A stretch of DNA of 64,000 nucleotides from Plectrocnemia conspersa (Eukaryota; Arthropoda; Insecta; Trichoptera; Polycentropodidae), in contig VTFK01000035.1 of the NCBI GenBank assembly GCA_009617715.1, forward strand, positions 930,001 to 994,000, in the 5' to 3' direction. Shown one piece after another: positions 27,693 to 37,965 of the stretch. The translations under genes and the position numbers were made by a program. Below the pieces are notes generated by a model. The model had not been told where the DNA came from. It did not search any database and was given only the letters and a program-made list of their open reading frames with translations. The stretch's first letter is position 1, and every line of letters starts with the position of its first letter.

Positions 27693-30600
27693 TTAGTCAG
27701 ATTCAGAGTCGTATTCTTGAATAGATTTATCATCACTGTCGGAGTCAGAATCAATTTTTTTGTATATTTTGTCTGAAGTTGTTGAAGGATTAAGACAGTC
27801 CAAGTTTTGCTCAATAATTTGTACTTTCTGTAGCCAAAGTTCGTTTCTAAGCGTGGAGTCAAATTGAGAAACCTGAGCTACTTTCGCAGATAACTTATCA
27901 GTAACTCTGGTAAATACATCTACTATATGCATTTTTTCACCAAATTTCAACATACATTCGCAAAGAATTTGAATAAACATCGAGCCATTTATTGTATGTC
28001 TATATGCAACATAAGACTCAACTGTTGCCCAAAAAACTAGAAAATCTGCTGTACCAAAGTCTCTTTTTTTAATAATATTGCTTGTATTTGATAATATAGG
28101 TCTAGCGTCGGTCATGGTTTTAATATCAGGCATTAGTTTTTGCTCTTTGGCGATATTACTACCTCGACAACTTTGAACGATCAAGATTTTAGGCTTTCCA
28201 ACTAAATTATTGCTAAGTATTTCTTTCAGATCCAAAACTTCAACGGGAATACTATCACTTCCGTATATTACACCTACATCACCGTGTGATGAAATACATA
28301 CGCCGAAAGCTCCGTGCTCTTCTTCCACTTTTTCAAGGTAATCTCGAATAGTATCCAAAATTTCATTATGTTTCTTGTTAATAAATGAAACAATGGTAAA
28401 ACCGAACGATGCCCAGCAATTAGATATATTTTCAATATCGCGCTGCGATCCCTCTCTTTTATTAAGAACGGTAATTCCGTCAAATTCAATATTGTTTATT
28501 ATCAAGAAATACCCTACGTTAATAGGATTTTTAATTGGATACGGTAGTTTTTTGATATCGCCCGTAAATATACTTTTCATTTTCAGATACCTTTCTTTGA
28601 TTTCAATCTCAGCATTATTAATTTGATCAAGCGCGATTTGTCTATCTTGACTAGAAACGATTACTTGGTCCAAGGTTTTTACAAGTTTTTCTAAGTTATG
28701 TTTTAAATTTTGTATAGTCGCCATTGAAGATTTTCCTGAATATAAGGTAGCCACGGTATCGCTAGTTGGCAAAAGTTGTAATGATTTTGTCCAATCTGAT
28801 GAACGCGCATTACTTAAAAATTCTTTAATTTTTTTTAGGTCTAATAAAGCATCATCTTGTGGCATATTATTAGAAGGTCTCCACGACCCTATCTGAATAT
28901 TTAATTTTAACATTATTTCCAAAAACTCGTAAAAAATATGTTCTACGTTTTTCTCCTTGTCAGGTTTATCTTTAAATTCTTTGATAATTTCTTGTAAGAT
29001 TTGTTTGTCCATTAAAAAAAGAGATTTTTTTATCGGATGTAAAGCGGATTCTGATTGAGGAAGTAAAGTATGTTGATTCACAACTTCAACAGCATTGTAA
29101 AGCTCTATAATTGGTCTCTTATATTGTATAAGATGCAATGCTTTCATAAGAGCATGCAACCAGTAACTACCGTAGCTTTCGGACCAATAATATAAAAAAA
29201 TTCTAAAATCACTAGTAGTCACACACGATATTAAAGACAGGGCTGTTTCTCGAGAATCACATAGTAAAAACAACAGCGATATTTTGTTATCAATATTAAG
29301 ATCGCTTTCAATAAATTCCATCATCTCTAACTTTTTACCATGAATGCATAATAATTCAGGCTGTGGTGGCAGATCTGAAACAATGTTGTCATATGAATCA
29401 TGAAATTGCAAATCAGTTTCAGGATCATAAGAAAACTGACAAAATGTGAGAGTCGATGTTTTTATAGGAATCTTTGCATTTCTAAGTAATGTATTTTGCA
29501 ATTTAATTCGATGATTTATACGCTGCTGAACATTTTGTATTGCGAATTGAAAATCAGGATAATCACAAGCTTGCAAAAAATCAGCGATCAAACTTATATC
29601 GCATTCATTGTAGTTTTTACTTTCATCTGAAAAAAGAATCCATGATCCGATATTTATATTGCCCGATAGTAAAAATTGTATTAAAATCATCTCGTTACAG
29701 TCGAATTCGTAGTTATCTAGGTCTACGTATTTTTTGAACTTTTTAATAAGTTTTTCGTTGAATGTCTTGAATACTAAATATAGAATTTTTTTCATTGGAT
29801 GAATAAAATAAGAATATTCTTTGCAATTGGGTAAGAAATAAGATTTAGCATCTTTATACTTTACATTCAACATTTTTATGGCATTTTCATTGTTAATAAT
29901 TGCTAACGCTTCAACTAGTGCCCCTAGCCAATGCTTTCCAAAAGCCCTTGCCCAATTACATAAGAATTTTATAAATTCTTTTTTGTTTGTCGACTCTAAA
30001 ATTACTGTGGTAATATCACAAGGGTCCGATAGCAGCAATTTTAAAGAAATTTTTTCATTCTTCCCCAAGAGTGCCGTACATTTTGACAAACATAATTCAT
30101 CCGATTCTTTAAAATTATCTAGTTCTGTCGTAGCGATTGCTATTGAATAAGTTTTATTATTAAATCTTTTTTTATACATAGTTTTAGAAAAGGCTCGATA
30201 ATTTCTATACTTTTCAATTTTCGGTTGACATTTTAGTTTAATAATAAAATTTTGCTTCTGTAGCGCATTCTGATGATTAATATGCAATTCGACATCATTA
30301 AAAGTCGGTCCCCAATTTGTATCTGTTGCATTAATTGGCGTTATACAACACTTAACGTAATCTTGTATCATACTTTTAAACGGTGTCCAAGATCCGAACT
30401 GAATTTTCCCCGACAAATTTAATTTGAGAAAAAATAATTCTAAAGAGCGGCATTCGAATTTCTTAAAAAGTTTCAAAACTTCACTTCTGAAATCTTGCGA
30501 TACCTTGCAAGTATCCATTAGATCGTTAATGTATATTTTTGCCTTGCGCGTATCATTAAAAGTTTTGCAATACGCATATAATATTTTTTTCATCGGATGA

Positions 30601-30965
30601 ATAAATAGTGAATATTCTTTAACATAGGGCAAAAAATTACATTTAGCCTGTTCAAGATTTATATTAACTTGTTCAAAGACTCTGTGATTTTCAATAATTA
30701 ACAAAGCTTCTACAAGAGTTCCCTTCCAAAATGGTCCATAGTTTTCAGCCCATTTACGCAAAAAAGTGTGGTTAGCGGTTTTTAGCACTGTTGTCGCCAA
30801 CTCCAATGAAACTTCGCAACAGTCGAACAGCAAAAATATTAACGATATCACCTCATGTTCGCGAAGGTCCTCTTCGATTTCTTTCAAAACGTCTAGATCG
30901 AGATTTCCGTATTCAAAAAAAGCAGAAGCGTAAATGCCGTCAAAATTTCTGTGGCAAACCTCCAT
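27693..30965 (-). CDS. Dredd-like: Dredd-like caspase with three DED-pair modules (gene 1)
   Basis: This 1090-residue intronless frame encodes an initiator-type cysteine protease. Three prodomain-like modules (about residues 20-200, 285-450 and 535-700) each carry, with variation, a 'DL..IE.DL...E.ISL.FLLFD' helix, '(L/M)(V/M)(E/K)AL.II', a '(F/L)(I/-)HP(M/I)KK' block and a final (I/F)GSW (at 191, 440, 693). Each module matches the whole two-DED prodomain of insect Dredd as I remember it. A helical linker leads to the protease domain (about 809-1045): H894 in SSHGD, C933 in QSCRG, and probable S1 arginines R837 (REGS) and R989 (YRH). The p10 part has ADFLVFW and FIQILC. The C-terminus is Ser/Asp-rich. 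The pentapeptide is QSCRG rather than the common QACRG. DEDs should bind adaptors such as FADD in the cytoplasm, and Dredd cleaves Imd and Relish; substrate here is inferred only. The ATG is placed by alignment with gene 2 and has a good context (GCAATGG). Confidence 0.93.
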   Translation of the reverse strand: MEVCHRNFDGIYASAFFEYGNLDLDVLKEIEEDLREHEVISLIFLLFDCCEVSLELATTVLKTANHTFLRKWAENYGPFWKGTLVEALLIIENHRVFEQVNINLEQAKCNFLPYVKEYSLFIHPMKKILYAYCKTFNDTRKAKIYINDLMDTCKVSQDFRSEVLKLFKKFECRSLELFFLKLNLSGKIQFGSWTPFKSMIQDYVKCCITPINATDTNWGPTFNDVELHINHQNALQKQNFIIKLKCQPKIEKYRNYRAFSKTMYKKRFNNKTYSIAIATTELDNFKESDELCLSKCTALLGKNEKISLKLLLSDPCDITTVILESTNKKEFIKFLCNWARAFGKHWLGALVEALAIINNENAIKMLNVKYKDAKSYFLPNCKEYSYFIHPMKKILYLVFKTFNEKLIKKFKKYVDLDNYEFDCNEMILIQFLLSGNINIGSWILFSDESKNYNECDISLIADFLQACDYPDFQFAIQNVQQRINHRIKLQNTLLRNAKIPIKTSTLTFCQFSYDPETDLQFHDSYDNIVSDLPPQPELLCIHGKKLEMMEFIESDLNIDNKISLLFLLCDSRETALSLISCVTTSDFRIFLYYWSESYGSYWLHALMKALHLIQYKRPIIELYNAVEVVNQHTLLPQSESALHPIKKSLFLMDKQILQEIIKEFKDKPDKEKNVEHIFYEFLEIMLKLNIQIGSWRPSNNMPQDDALLDLKKIKEFLSNARSSDWTKSLQLLPTSDTVATLYSGKSSMATIQNLKHNLEKLVKTLDQVIVSSQDRQIALDQINNAEIEIKERYLKMKSIFTGDIKKLPYPIKNPINVGYFLIINNIEFDGITVLNKREGSQRDIENISNCWASFGFTIVSFINKKHNEILDTIRDYLEKVEEEHGAFGVCISSHGDVGVIYGSDSIPVEVLDLKEILSNNLVGKPKILIVQSCRGSNIAKEQKLMPDIKTMTDARPILSNTSNIIKKRDFGTADFLVFWATVESYVAYRHTINGSMFIQILCECMLKFGEKMHIVDVFTRVTDKLSAKVAQVSQFDSTLRNELWLQKVQIIEQNLDCLNPSTTSDKIYKKIDSDSDSDDKSIQEYDSESD

Positions 30966-31230
30966 TGCGTCCGTGAACTTTGAAATTTCAATCTGTACTG
31001 CCGACGAATCTCATTGCACACATGTTTATATAATATGTATATATAACCACCACTATCTGTACAAGGTCGTACACCGGGCGCCTGATGTCACCGACGAAAA
31101 TTTTATATTTTTTAAAATTGTATTTTTATTTTTAATACCACTCTTTTTTAACACTTTACCGACCGTGCCTGCCGCGTTGCTGTGATCACTAGCCGACCAT
31201 TAACAATCGTGCTCGCTATGTTGGCGTGGG
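30966..31230 (-). promoter_or_regulatory. Putative promoter and 5' flank of gene 1
   Basis: About 260 bp upstream of the ATG is conserved with the same interval of gene 2 (35325-35560). Two TATA-like motifs on the coding strand, TTATATATA (about 31039-31047) and TTATATAAA (about 31025-31033), lie 60-80 nt before the ATG and are conserved in gene 2. Further upstream, from the TTAA at 31148, the sequence CACTTTACCGACC resembles a terminal repeat of a short TTAA-inserting element (see 35478-35583). Transcription start is not demonstrated. Confidence 0.4.
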
Positions 31231-31429
31231 TTTAGTGATCAGATCCACATGGCAACAGGTCACAGGAAGATCACTTCTGATCTCTATTTAAATATTCATT
31301 AGTTGAAAGAGTACCAAATATATTCGAATATTGATTGGAATCACTATTTTTGATGCAAACGTTAACTGTTTTTCAAGATTAATATATTCTTTAAAGATAT
31401 GTGCTGCTACATAGAAACTTTCTAGAGAC

Positions 31430-31644
31430 TGCAAAACATATAAGATACGTTGATCAGTATTAATATTATTTTTTTCGTACAAAATTCTGTTCATTTTAAA
31501 GCCATTTATATGATATAATCGTTTTTTTGGTCTATTTAAAATAATCTAGAAGTGAAATATCTATTTAATTCGAAATGGTAATAAACTTATATCATTTAAA
31601 TAATAATTAAATCAAGTTGTGCGGGCCCTACGCTTTATGATTGT
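31430..31644 (-). repeat. 3' flank of gene 2, paralogous to 27090-27400
   Basis: Shares 'gagactgcaaaacata', 'catttatatgat.taatcg.ttttt', 'atatctattta attcg' and 'cgggccctac' with the 3' flank of gene 1. It shows that the duplicated unit extends beyond the coding region. The match breaks at the MITE that begins at 31645. Confidence 0.6.
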
Positions 31645-31939
31645 CAGTGGCGTGCGGTCCATACATGCGGTAGATGCGGCGCATGCTTTAAGATAGTAAT
31701 ACGATTCTAAAATCATTTAATCATTTTTTTAATTTACGTAATTGCTCAAAAAATTGGCTTTATAACCACACCGAGAGAGCGGCAAAAGCCGACTGGCTAG
31801 CCAGTTGTCTTACGCAGTCGATACGCGTACGCCATGCATTGCTTATCGGGAATAAAATGGGTTGCGCATGCGCAGTAAAAAAAATTTTTAAAATATAGTT
31901 TTTGTACCCCCCTGTTTCAAAAGTCACCGCCCGCCCCTG
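31645..31939. mobile_element. hAT-like MITE inserted in the 3' flank of gene 2
   Basis: A GC-rich 295-bp element begins CAGTGGCGTGCGGT and its right end read inward is CAGGGGCGGGCGGT. There is no coding frame of note. The paralogous flank of gene 1 lacks it, so it inserted after the gene 1/gene 2 duplication. The flanking 8-mers do not match well, so the target duplication is uncertain. Confidence 0.55.
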
Positions 31940-32030
31940 TTGTGGGTATAAAAAAAAGTAAGGCATATTTTTGCATTTTAAAATTAATTATTTTTCAACA
32001 ATGCATGTGATAGTATAAAATATTATTTTA

Positions 32031-35000
32031 TTAGTCAGATTCAGAGTCATATTTGGGAATAGATTCGTGTTCACTGTCGGAGTCAGAATCAATTTTATTA
32101 TTCAAGTTGTCTGAAGTTGAAGCATTAGGGACATCTACGTTCTGTTCAGTAATTTTTACTTTTTGTAGCCAAAGATCGTTTCTAAGCGTGGAGTCAAATT
32201 GAGAAACTTGAACTACTTTCGCAGATAACGTATCAGTAACTCTAGTAAATACATCTATTAAATGCATTTTATCACCATATTTCAACATACATTCGCAAAG
32301 AATTTGAATAAATTCCGAGCCATGTACTTTATGTCTATATGCAGCGTAAGACTCAACTGTTGCCCAAAATACTAAAAAATCTGTTATATGCAAGTCTTCT
32401 TCTTTTGGGATATTGATTAAATTTGTTGCAGGACTGTCGTCTGTGATGGTTTCAATTTTTGGTATGTTTTGATTTTTGTTGAAATTACTACCTCTACAAC
32501 TTTGAACTATTAAGATTTTAGGCTTTCTAACTGAACTGTTGCTAAGTATTTCTTTCAGATCCAAAACTTCAATGGGAATACTATCACTTCCGTATATTAC
32601 TCCTACGTCACCGTGTGACAAAATACATACACCGAAAGCTCCGTGCTCTTCTTCCATACTTTTAAGGTAATCACGAATAGTATCCAAAATTTCATTATGT
32701 TTTTTGTTAATAAATGAAACAATGATAAAACCGAACGATGCCCAGCAATTAGATAAATTTTCAATATCACGTCGCGATCCCTCTTTTTTTTTGAGAATGC
32801 TAATCCCGTCGAATTCAATATTATTTATTATCAAGAAGTATCCAACATTATTAGGATTTTTAATTGGATAAGGTAGTTTTTTGATATCGCCAGTAAATAT
32901 GCTTTTCATATTCAGATACCTTTCTTTAATATCAATCTCAGCATTATTAATTTGATCAAGCGCGATTTGTTTATCTTGACTAGATACGATCACTGTGTGT
33001 AAGGTTTGTACAATTTTTTCTAAATTAAGTTTTATACTTTGTATACCCGCCATTGAATATCTTCCAGTATTTATTGTAGCTATGGTATCGCTAGTTGGCA
33101 AAAGTTGAAATGTTTTTGACAAATCTGATGAACGCGCATTATTTAAAAATTCTTTAATTTTTTTTAGATCTAACAAAGCGTCATCTTGTGGCATATTATT
33201 AGAAGGCATCCATGACCCTATTTGAATATTTAATTTTAATATTATTTCCAAAAACTCATACAAAATATGTTCTTCATCGTTCTTCTTATCAGGTTTATCT
33301 TTAAATTCTTTGATAATTTCTTGTAAGATTTGTTTGTCCATTAAATAAAAAGCTTTTTTTATCGGATGTAGAGCGGATTCACATTGAGGAAGTAAAGTTT
33401 GTTGATTCACAATTTCAACAGCTTCATAGAGCTCTTTAATTGGTCTTCCATAGTTTATAATATGCAATGCTTTCATAAGAGCATGCAACCAGTAACTACC
33501 GTAGCTTTCGGACCAATAATATAAAAAAATGCAAAAATTACAATTTGTGACAGATGACATTAAAGAAAGAGCTGTTTCATGAGAATCACATAACAAAAAC
33601 AACAGTGATATTTTTTTATCAATGTCAAGATCGCTGTCAATAAATTCCATTAATTCTAACTTTTTACCATGAATGCAAAAAAAATTAGGCTGTTGCAGAA
33701 CTAAAGTGATGTTGTCATATGAATCATGAAATTGCAAATCAAAATCTGGATTATAAGAAAACTGACAAAATGTGAGAGTCGATATTTTTATTGGAATTTT
33801 TGCATTCATAAACAATGCGTTTTGCAATTTAATTCGATGATTTATACGCTGCTGAACATTTTGTATTGCGAATTGAAAATCAGGGTAATCACAAGATTGC
33901 AAAAAATCAGCGATCACACTTATATCGCATTCACTATGGTTTTGACTTTCATCTGAAAAAAATATCCATGATCCGATATTTACAGTGCCAGATATTAAAA
34001 ATTGTGTTAGAAACAACTCATTACAATCGAATTCGTAGTTAATAACATCTGAGTCGTCTGTAATTGATTTTAAATTTACTATGTATTTTTTGAACTTTTT
34101 AACAAGTTTTTCGTTGAATGTCATAAATACTAAATATAGAATTTTTTTCATCGGATGAATAAAATAGGAATATTCTTTACAACTAGGTAAAAAATAAGAT
34201 TTAGCGTCTTTAAATTTTACATTCAACAATTTTATGGCATTTTCATTGTTAATAATAGCTAACGCTTCAACTAGTGTTCCTAGCCAATGCTTTCCAAAAG
34301 TTTTTGCCCAATTACACAAGAATTTCAAAAATTCTCTTTTGCTTGTCGATTCTAAAATTACTGAAGTAATATTACAAGGGTCTGATAGAAGCAATTTTAT
34401 AGAAATCTTTTCGCTCTTTCCCAATAGTGTCGTAAGTTTGGACAAACATAATTTATCCGAATCTTTAAAATTATCGAGTTCTGTTGTAGCAATCGTTATT
34501 GAATAAATTTTATCATTAATTTTTTTTTTATACATAGTTTTGAAAAAAGGTCGATAATTTCTGTACTTTACTTTTTTCGGTTGGTTTTCTACTTGATTGA
34601 TAAAATTTTGCTTCTGTAGTGCATTCTGATGATTAATATGCAATTCGACATCATTAAAAGTCGGTCCCCAATTTGTATCTGTTGCATTAATTGGCGTTAT
34701 ACAACACTTGACGTAATCTTGTATCATACTTTTAAACGGTGTCCAAGATCCGAACTGAATTTTCCCCGACAAATTTAATTTGAGAAAAAATAATTCTAAA
34801 GAGCGGCATTCGAATTTCTTAAAAAGTTTCAAAACTTCAGTTCTGAAATCTTGAGATACCTTGCAGGTATCCATGAGATCGTTAATGTATATTTTTGCCC
34901 TGCGCGTATCATTAAAAGTTCTGCAATACGTATATAATATTTTTTTTATCGGATGAATGAATAGTGAATATTCTTTTACATAGGGCAAAAAATTACATTT

Positions 35001-35324
35001 AGCCTGTTCGAGATCTATATGAACTTGCTCAAAGACTCTGTGATTTTCAATAATTAACAAAGCTTCCACAAGAGCTTCTTTCCAAAGTGGTCCATAGTTT
35101 TCAGCCCATTTATGCAAAAAATTGTGGTTTGCGGTTTTTAGAACTGTTGTCGCTAACTCCAAAGAAACTTCGCAACAGTCGAACAGCAAAAATATTAACG
35201 ATATTACCTCATGTTCGCGAAGGTCCTCCTCGATTTCTTTCAAAACGTCTAGATCGAGTTTTCCGTATTCAAAAAAAAAAGCCGAAACGTAAATACCGTC
35301 AAAATTTTTGTCGCGAACCTCCAT
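32031..35324 (-). CDS. Dredd-like: Dredd-like caspase with three DED-pair modules (gene 2)
   Basis: This 1097-residue paralogue of gene 1 has the same order: module 1 (GSW at 192-194), module 2 (GSW at 451-453), module 3 (GSW at 703-705), linker, protease domain, acidic Ser/Asp tail. The catalytic pair is H904 in LSHGD and C943 in QSCRG; the p10 part has TDFLVFW, YRH and FIQILC. The frame is open upstream to a GTG at 35378, but the ATG at 35322-35324 aligns with the start of gene 1 and has the same context, so I use it. Relative to gene 1 it has an insertion of about a dozen residues in the second half of module 2. Both copies are intact and very similar (I estimate about 80 percent identity by eye), suggesting recent duplication with retained coding constraint. 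Role and localisation as inferred for gene 1. Confidence 0.93.
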   Translation of the reverse strand: MEVRDKNFDGIYVSAFFFEYGKLDLDVLKEIEEDLREHEVISLIFLLFDCCEVSLELATTVLKTANHNFLHKWAENYGPLWKEALVEALLIIENHRVFEQVHIDLEQAKCNFLPYVKEYSLFIHPIKKILYTYCRTFNDTRRAKIYINDLMDTCKVSQDFRTEVLKLFKKFECRSLELFFLKLNLSGKIQFGSWTPFKSMIQDYVKCCITPINATDTNWGPTFNDVELHINHQNALQKQNFINQVENQPKKVKYRNYRPFFKTMYKKKINDKIYSITIATTELDNFKDSDKLCLSKLTTLLGKSEKISIKLLLSDPCNITSVILESTSKREFLKFLCNWAKTFGKHWLGTLVEALAIINNENAIKLLNVKFKDAKSYFLPSCKEYSYFIHPMKKILYLVFMTFNEKLVKKFKKYIVNLKSITDDSDVINYEFDCNELFLTQFLISGTVNIGSWIFFSDESQNHSECDISVIADFLQSCDYPDFQFAIQNVQQRINHRIKLQNALFMNAKIPIKISTLTFCQFSYNPDFDLQFHDSYDNITLVLQQPNFFCIHGKKLELMEFIDSDLDIDKKISLLFLLCDSHETALSLMSSVTNCNFCIFLYYWSESYGSYWLHALMKALHIINYGRPIKELYEAVEIVNQQTLLPQCESALHPIKKAFYLMDKQILQEIIKEFKDKPDKKNDEEHILYEFLEIILKLNIQIGSWMPSNNMPQDDALLDLKKIKEFLNNARSSDLSKTFQLLPTSDTIATINTGRYSMAGIQSIKLNLEKIVQTLHTVIVSSQDKQIALDQINNAEIDIKERYLNMKSIFTGDIKKLPYPIKNPNNVGYFLIINNIEFDGISILKKKEGSRRDIENLSNCWASFGFIIVSFINKKHNEILDTIRDYLKSMEEEHGAFGVCILSHGDVGVIYGSDSIPIEVLDLKEILSNSSVRKPKILIVQSCRGSNFNKNQNIPKIETITDDSPATNLINIPKEEDLHITDFLVFWATVESYAAYRHKVHGSEFIQILCECMLKYGDKMHLIDVFTRVTDTLSAKVVQVSQFDSTLRNDLWLQKVKITEQNVDVPNASTSDNLNNKIDSDSDSEHESIPKYDSESD

Positions 35325-35583
35325 TGCGTCAGTGAACTGTAAAATTTCAATCGGTACTGCCGACGAATCTGATTGCACACATGCTTGTATAATATGTATA
35401 TATAACCACTACAATCTGTACAAGGTCAAACACTAAGCGCCTAATGACATTGACGATAATTTTGTATTATTTGAAAACACTTTACCGACCGCGTATTCCG
35501 CATTTGTGTGATCACTAACCGGTCATTAACAATCGCGCTTCTCATGTTGGCGTGAAACACTGCCAAGTGTTAATAATTGCGTT
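35325..35583 (-). promoter_or_regulatory. Putative promoter of gene 2 with embedded TTAA-type mini-element
   Basis: The first 235 bp match the 5' flank of gene 1, including the conserved TATATA motifs at about 35390-35405. From 35478 to 35579 a 102-bp stretch begins CACTTTACCGACC and ends GCCAAGTG followed by TTAA (35580-35583). In gene 1 the left end is preceded by TTAA. Together these look like a small piggyBac-like non-autonomous element that was already present before the duplication. Confidence 0.35.
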
Positions 35584-37477
35584 CGCCTGGTTTTATTTTA
35601 ACTATTCGAATATCAAATAGTTAATTATATACATTGTATTATTCGAATGGTTTATAAGGTATGGAAATATTATCAAAAATTCGAATTTATCGTATTACAT
35701 TTTTAATCCTGAATTGTCAAATTAAAATGGTGCTGTTTTTTATAATGTGATGATTATTCGCACAACGCATACAAAATGAGTAAAAAAAAAATTACGCTCG
35801 TATGGAGATATTTACAATGGTGAGTAAACAATATATTTAAAAATAATTATTAATAAGGTCTTAGTGAAAAACATTTGGTAATTTTTATAAATATACATCG
35901 TATTTAAATTTTTTTAATAAATAAGCGCGTTTAACTGTTTATATAATACTAGCTGTCGGTACCTGAAATTTTTGATTTTTCAATATTATTTTTGCTTAAT
36001 TCTGATTTTTTAAAATTATAATTTAAAATTGAATGGTTCAAATTAGACATTACTATTTAGGATATTCAAAATGCTTCAATCTATAAAAAACTACTTAAAA
36101 TTTTCAATTCATTTGAAAATAGGTTTAAAACTTGACTAAATATTTTCAGAAGAAAACATTTTGTATTATTAAACGTTCGATTTTAAATTTAGATATTTAA
36201 TCATACATATAAATATTGCATATCATTTATAAATAGGTCTAAAACTTAGCTAGATAATAATAAATTAAGCATTGTACATTGAAATTTCAATATACCGAAG
36301 CTCACGGAAAAAATTATATATTTCAGTATACTGAAAATTCATTATATTGAATGTAAGAAAGATAATATTTCTTTATTTTATTTTTAATTACTATATTACT
36401 ACAGCATCAAAATAACCTCTTATAAGAGTTACAGATCGTTTTTTGTCCACTTTCAAGGATACTGTATGAAACACAATAAAATTTGTAAATATAATGTTTT
36501 ATAAAAGAAGTTTGAGGTAACACCTGTAATGCGCTTTTGAACACATCTGGCACACGCCAAGTCAAGGACAAAATGAATTCGGAGAATTATTGTGTCAAGT
36601 TGTAACGTCATTCTTAAATTCGGATCAAAATATTTCGTTATACTGAGATTAGTCATCGTTACAATGAAAACATTTTGTATGAAAGATTTTCGGGGACAAA
36701 TTAAAGATTCGTTATACTGGAAATTTCGTTATTTCGGTATTTGTTACAAAGAGATTTTCGCAAATCCGCTCAAAAATATTATTGATATTAAAAAATATTT
36801 TGTTACACTTTACTGACGCTACAACACAATCGATCACCTATAGTGTGAGCGATTATAAGTCATTGATTGTGTTTTAGCGTATTTTAGGTGTTTGAGGGCC
36901 CGTTTTAACGCTGCATATAACTAATAAATTTTAGTAATAAGAACGTTTTTTAGTTCACCATAAGTTACTTTATAATTAAAAAAGCTATTTATATGTTTTA
37001 TGTGTAAATATAAAAGCCAATTTTTAATTACATTTACTAATTAGAAAGAAACAATAAACTGAAAATATCAAGCATCTAATCTTTTACTTTAAACTAAAAG
37101 TGCGCTTTAAAAATATTAATAAGTTTGAAAACTTTGTCTATTTTCAATAAAAAATATTTTGCTTTATATATTTTTTAAAGTAAATGTTTTTTTCTGCGCA
37201 GCATTAAATATTTTATTAATTATTAAGTGAAACGAGTTTTTACTTTATTTAAAATTAATAATAAGCTAAACATATTTAAAATCTATAATAAATTAAGAAT
37301 ATTTAAAATCCATAATAAAATAAAATAAATATTTTTAAGGTTGAAAATAATATTTTGAATAAATCTTGAAATTTTATTCTGAAACTTTAAAATTTAAAAA
37401 ATATTTAAATTAGTGTTATACAATTTTGTGTAGTTTCCTTTCAAAGGTGTCAGAAAGATGGATTTTTGCAACACTAT
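35584..37477. other. AT-rich gap between gene 2 and the palindrome
   Basis: No recognisable gene. Short frames at 36453-36816 overlap on opposite strands without motifs. Confidence 0.45.
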
Positions 37478-37688
37478 AGTCTATTTATTTTCAAGAGTCA
37501 GTGCGCAAGAACATTGTTTAACGCGTAATCATAATATGCTTTTAAATTTCTGCCTTGCGCTTGGTCGTTCTCAATGAAACGATTGATCTTACGGCGAACG
37601 ACCAATCGCAAGGCAGAAATTTAAGAGCACATTTTGATTACGCGTTAAACAATGTTCTTGCGCACTGACTCTTGAAAATAAATAGACT
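37478..37688. repeat. 211-bp near-perfect palindrome
   Basis: Two 93-bp arms (37478-37570 and 37596-37688) are inverted copies of each other with only a few differences, separated by a 25-bp spacer. The outer ends are AGTCTATTTATTTTCAAGAG and its complement. The arms include 'acgcgtaatca' and 'ctgccttgcg'. No clear target-site duplication is seen at the ends. It is either a foldback-type MITE or a locally generated inverted repeat; a transcript would form a long hairpin. Confidence 0.85.
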
Positions 37689-37965
37689 GTATGTGTTTAG
37701 TAGTTGGTTGATAATGAATAGTACATATTTTGAAACTTTTCCCCTTTTTGTTAAAAATGTTTTTTCAAGCGAAATTTTAAAAATTCTCTAAAAATTAAAA
37801 CTTTAAATTGCCAACGTTTGCCAAAATTTAAGTATATATTTTTCTGTATAGAGAAGCTAATACAAATCCACATAATTATATTATATTTTAAATCCCGCAT
37901 AAACTTAACATATTATAAAAATATGTTATAATCCCGGTGTTTTTCTTACAAAGTGACAACTGAAG

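Noticed and set aside
28274..30976. Open frames on the opposite strand or other phases within gene 1 (and the equivalents in genes 2 and 3)
   Set aside because: They are shadows of the caspase reading frames; the same shadows recur at homologous positions in the paralogues and have no domain content of their own.
35325..35378. N-terminal extension of gene 2 to a GTG at 35378
   Set aside because: GTG is not a normal nuclear start; the ATG at 35322-35324 aligns with the start of gene 1, and the upstream part is conserved only as promoter DNA.
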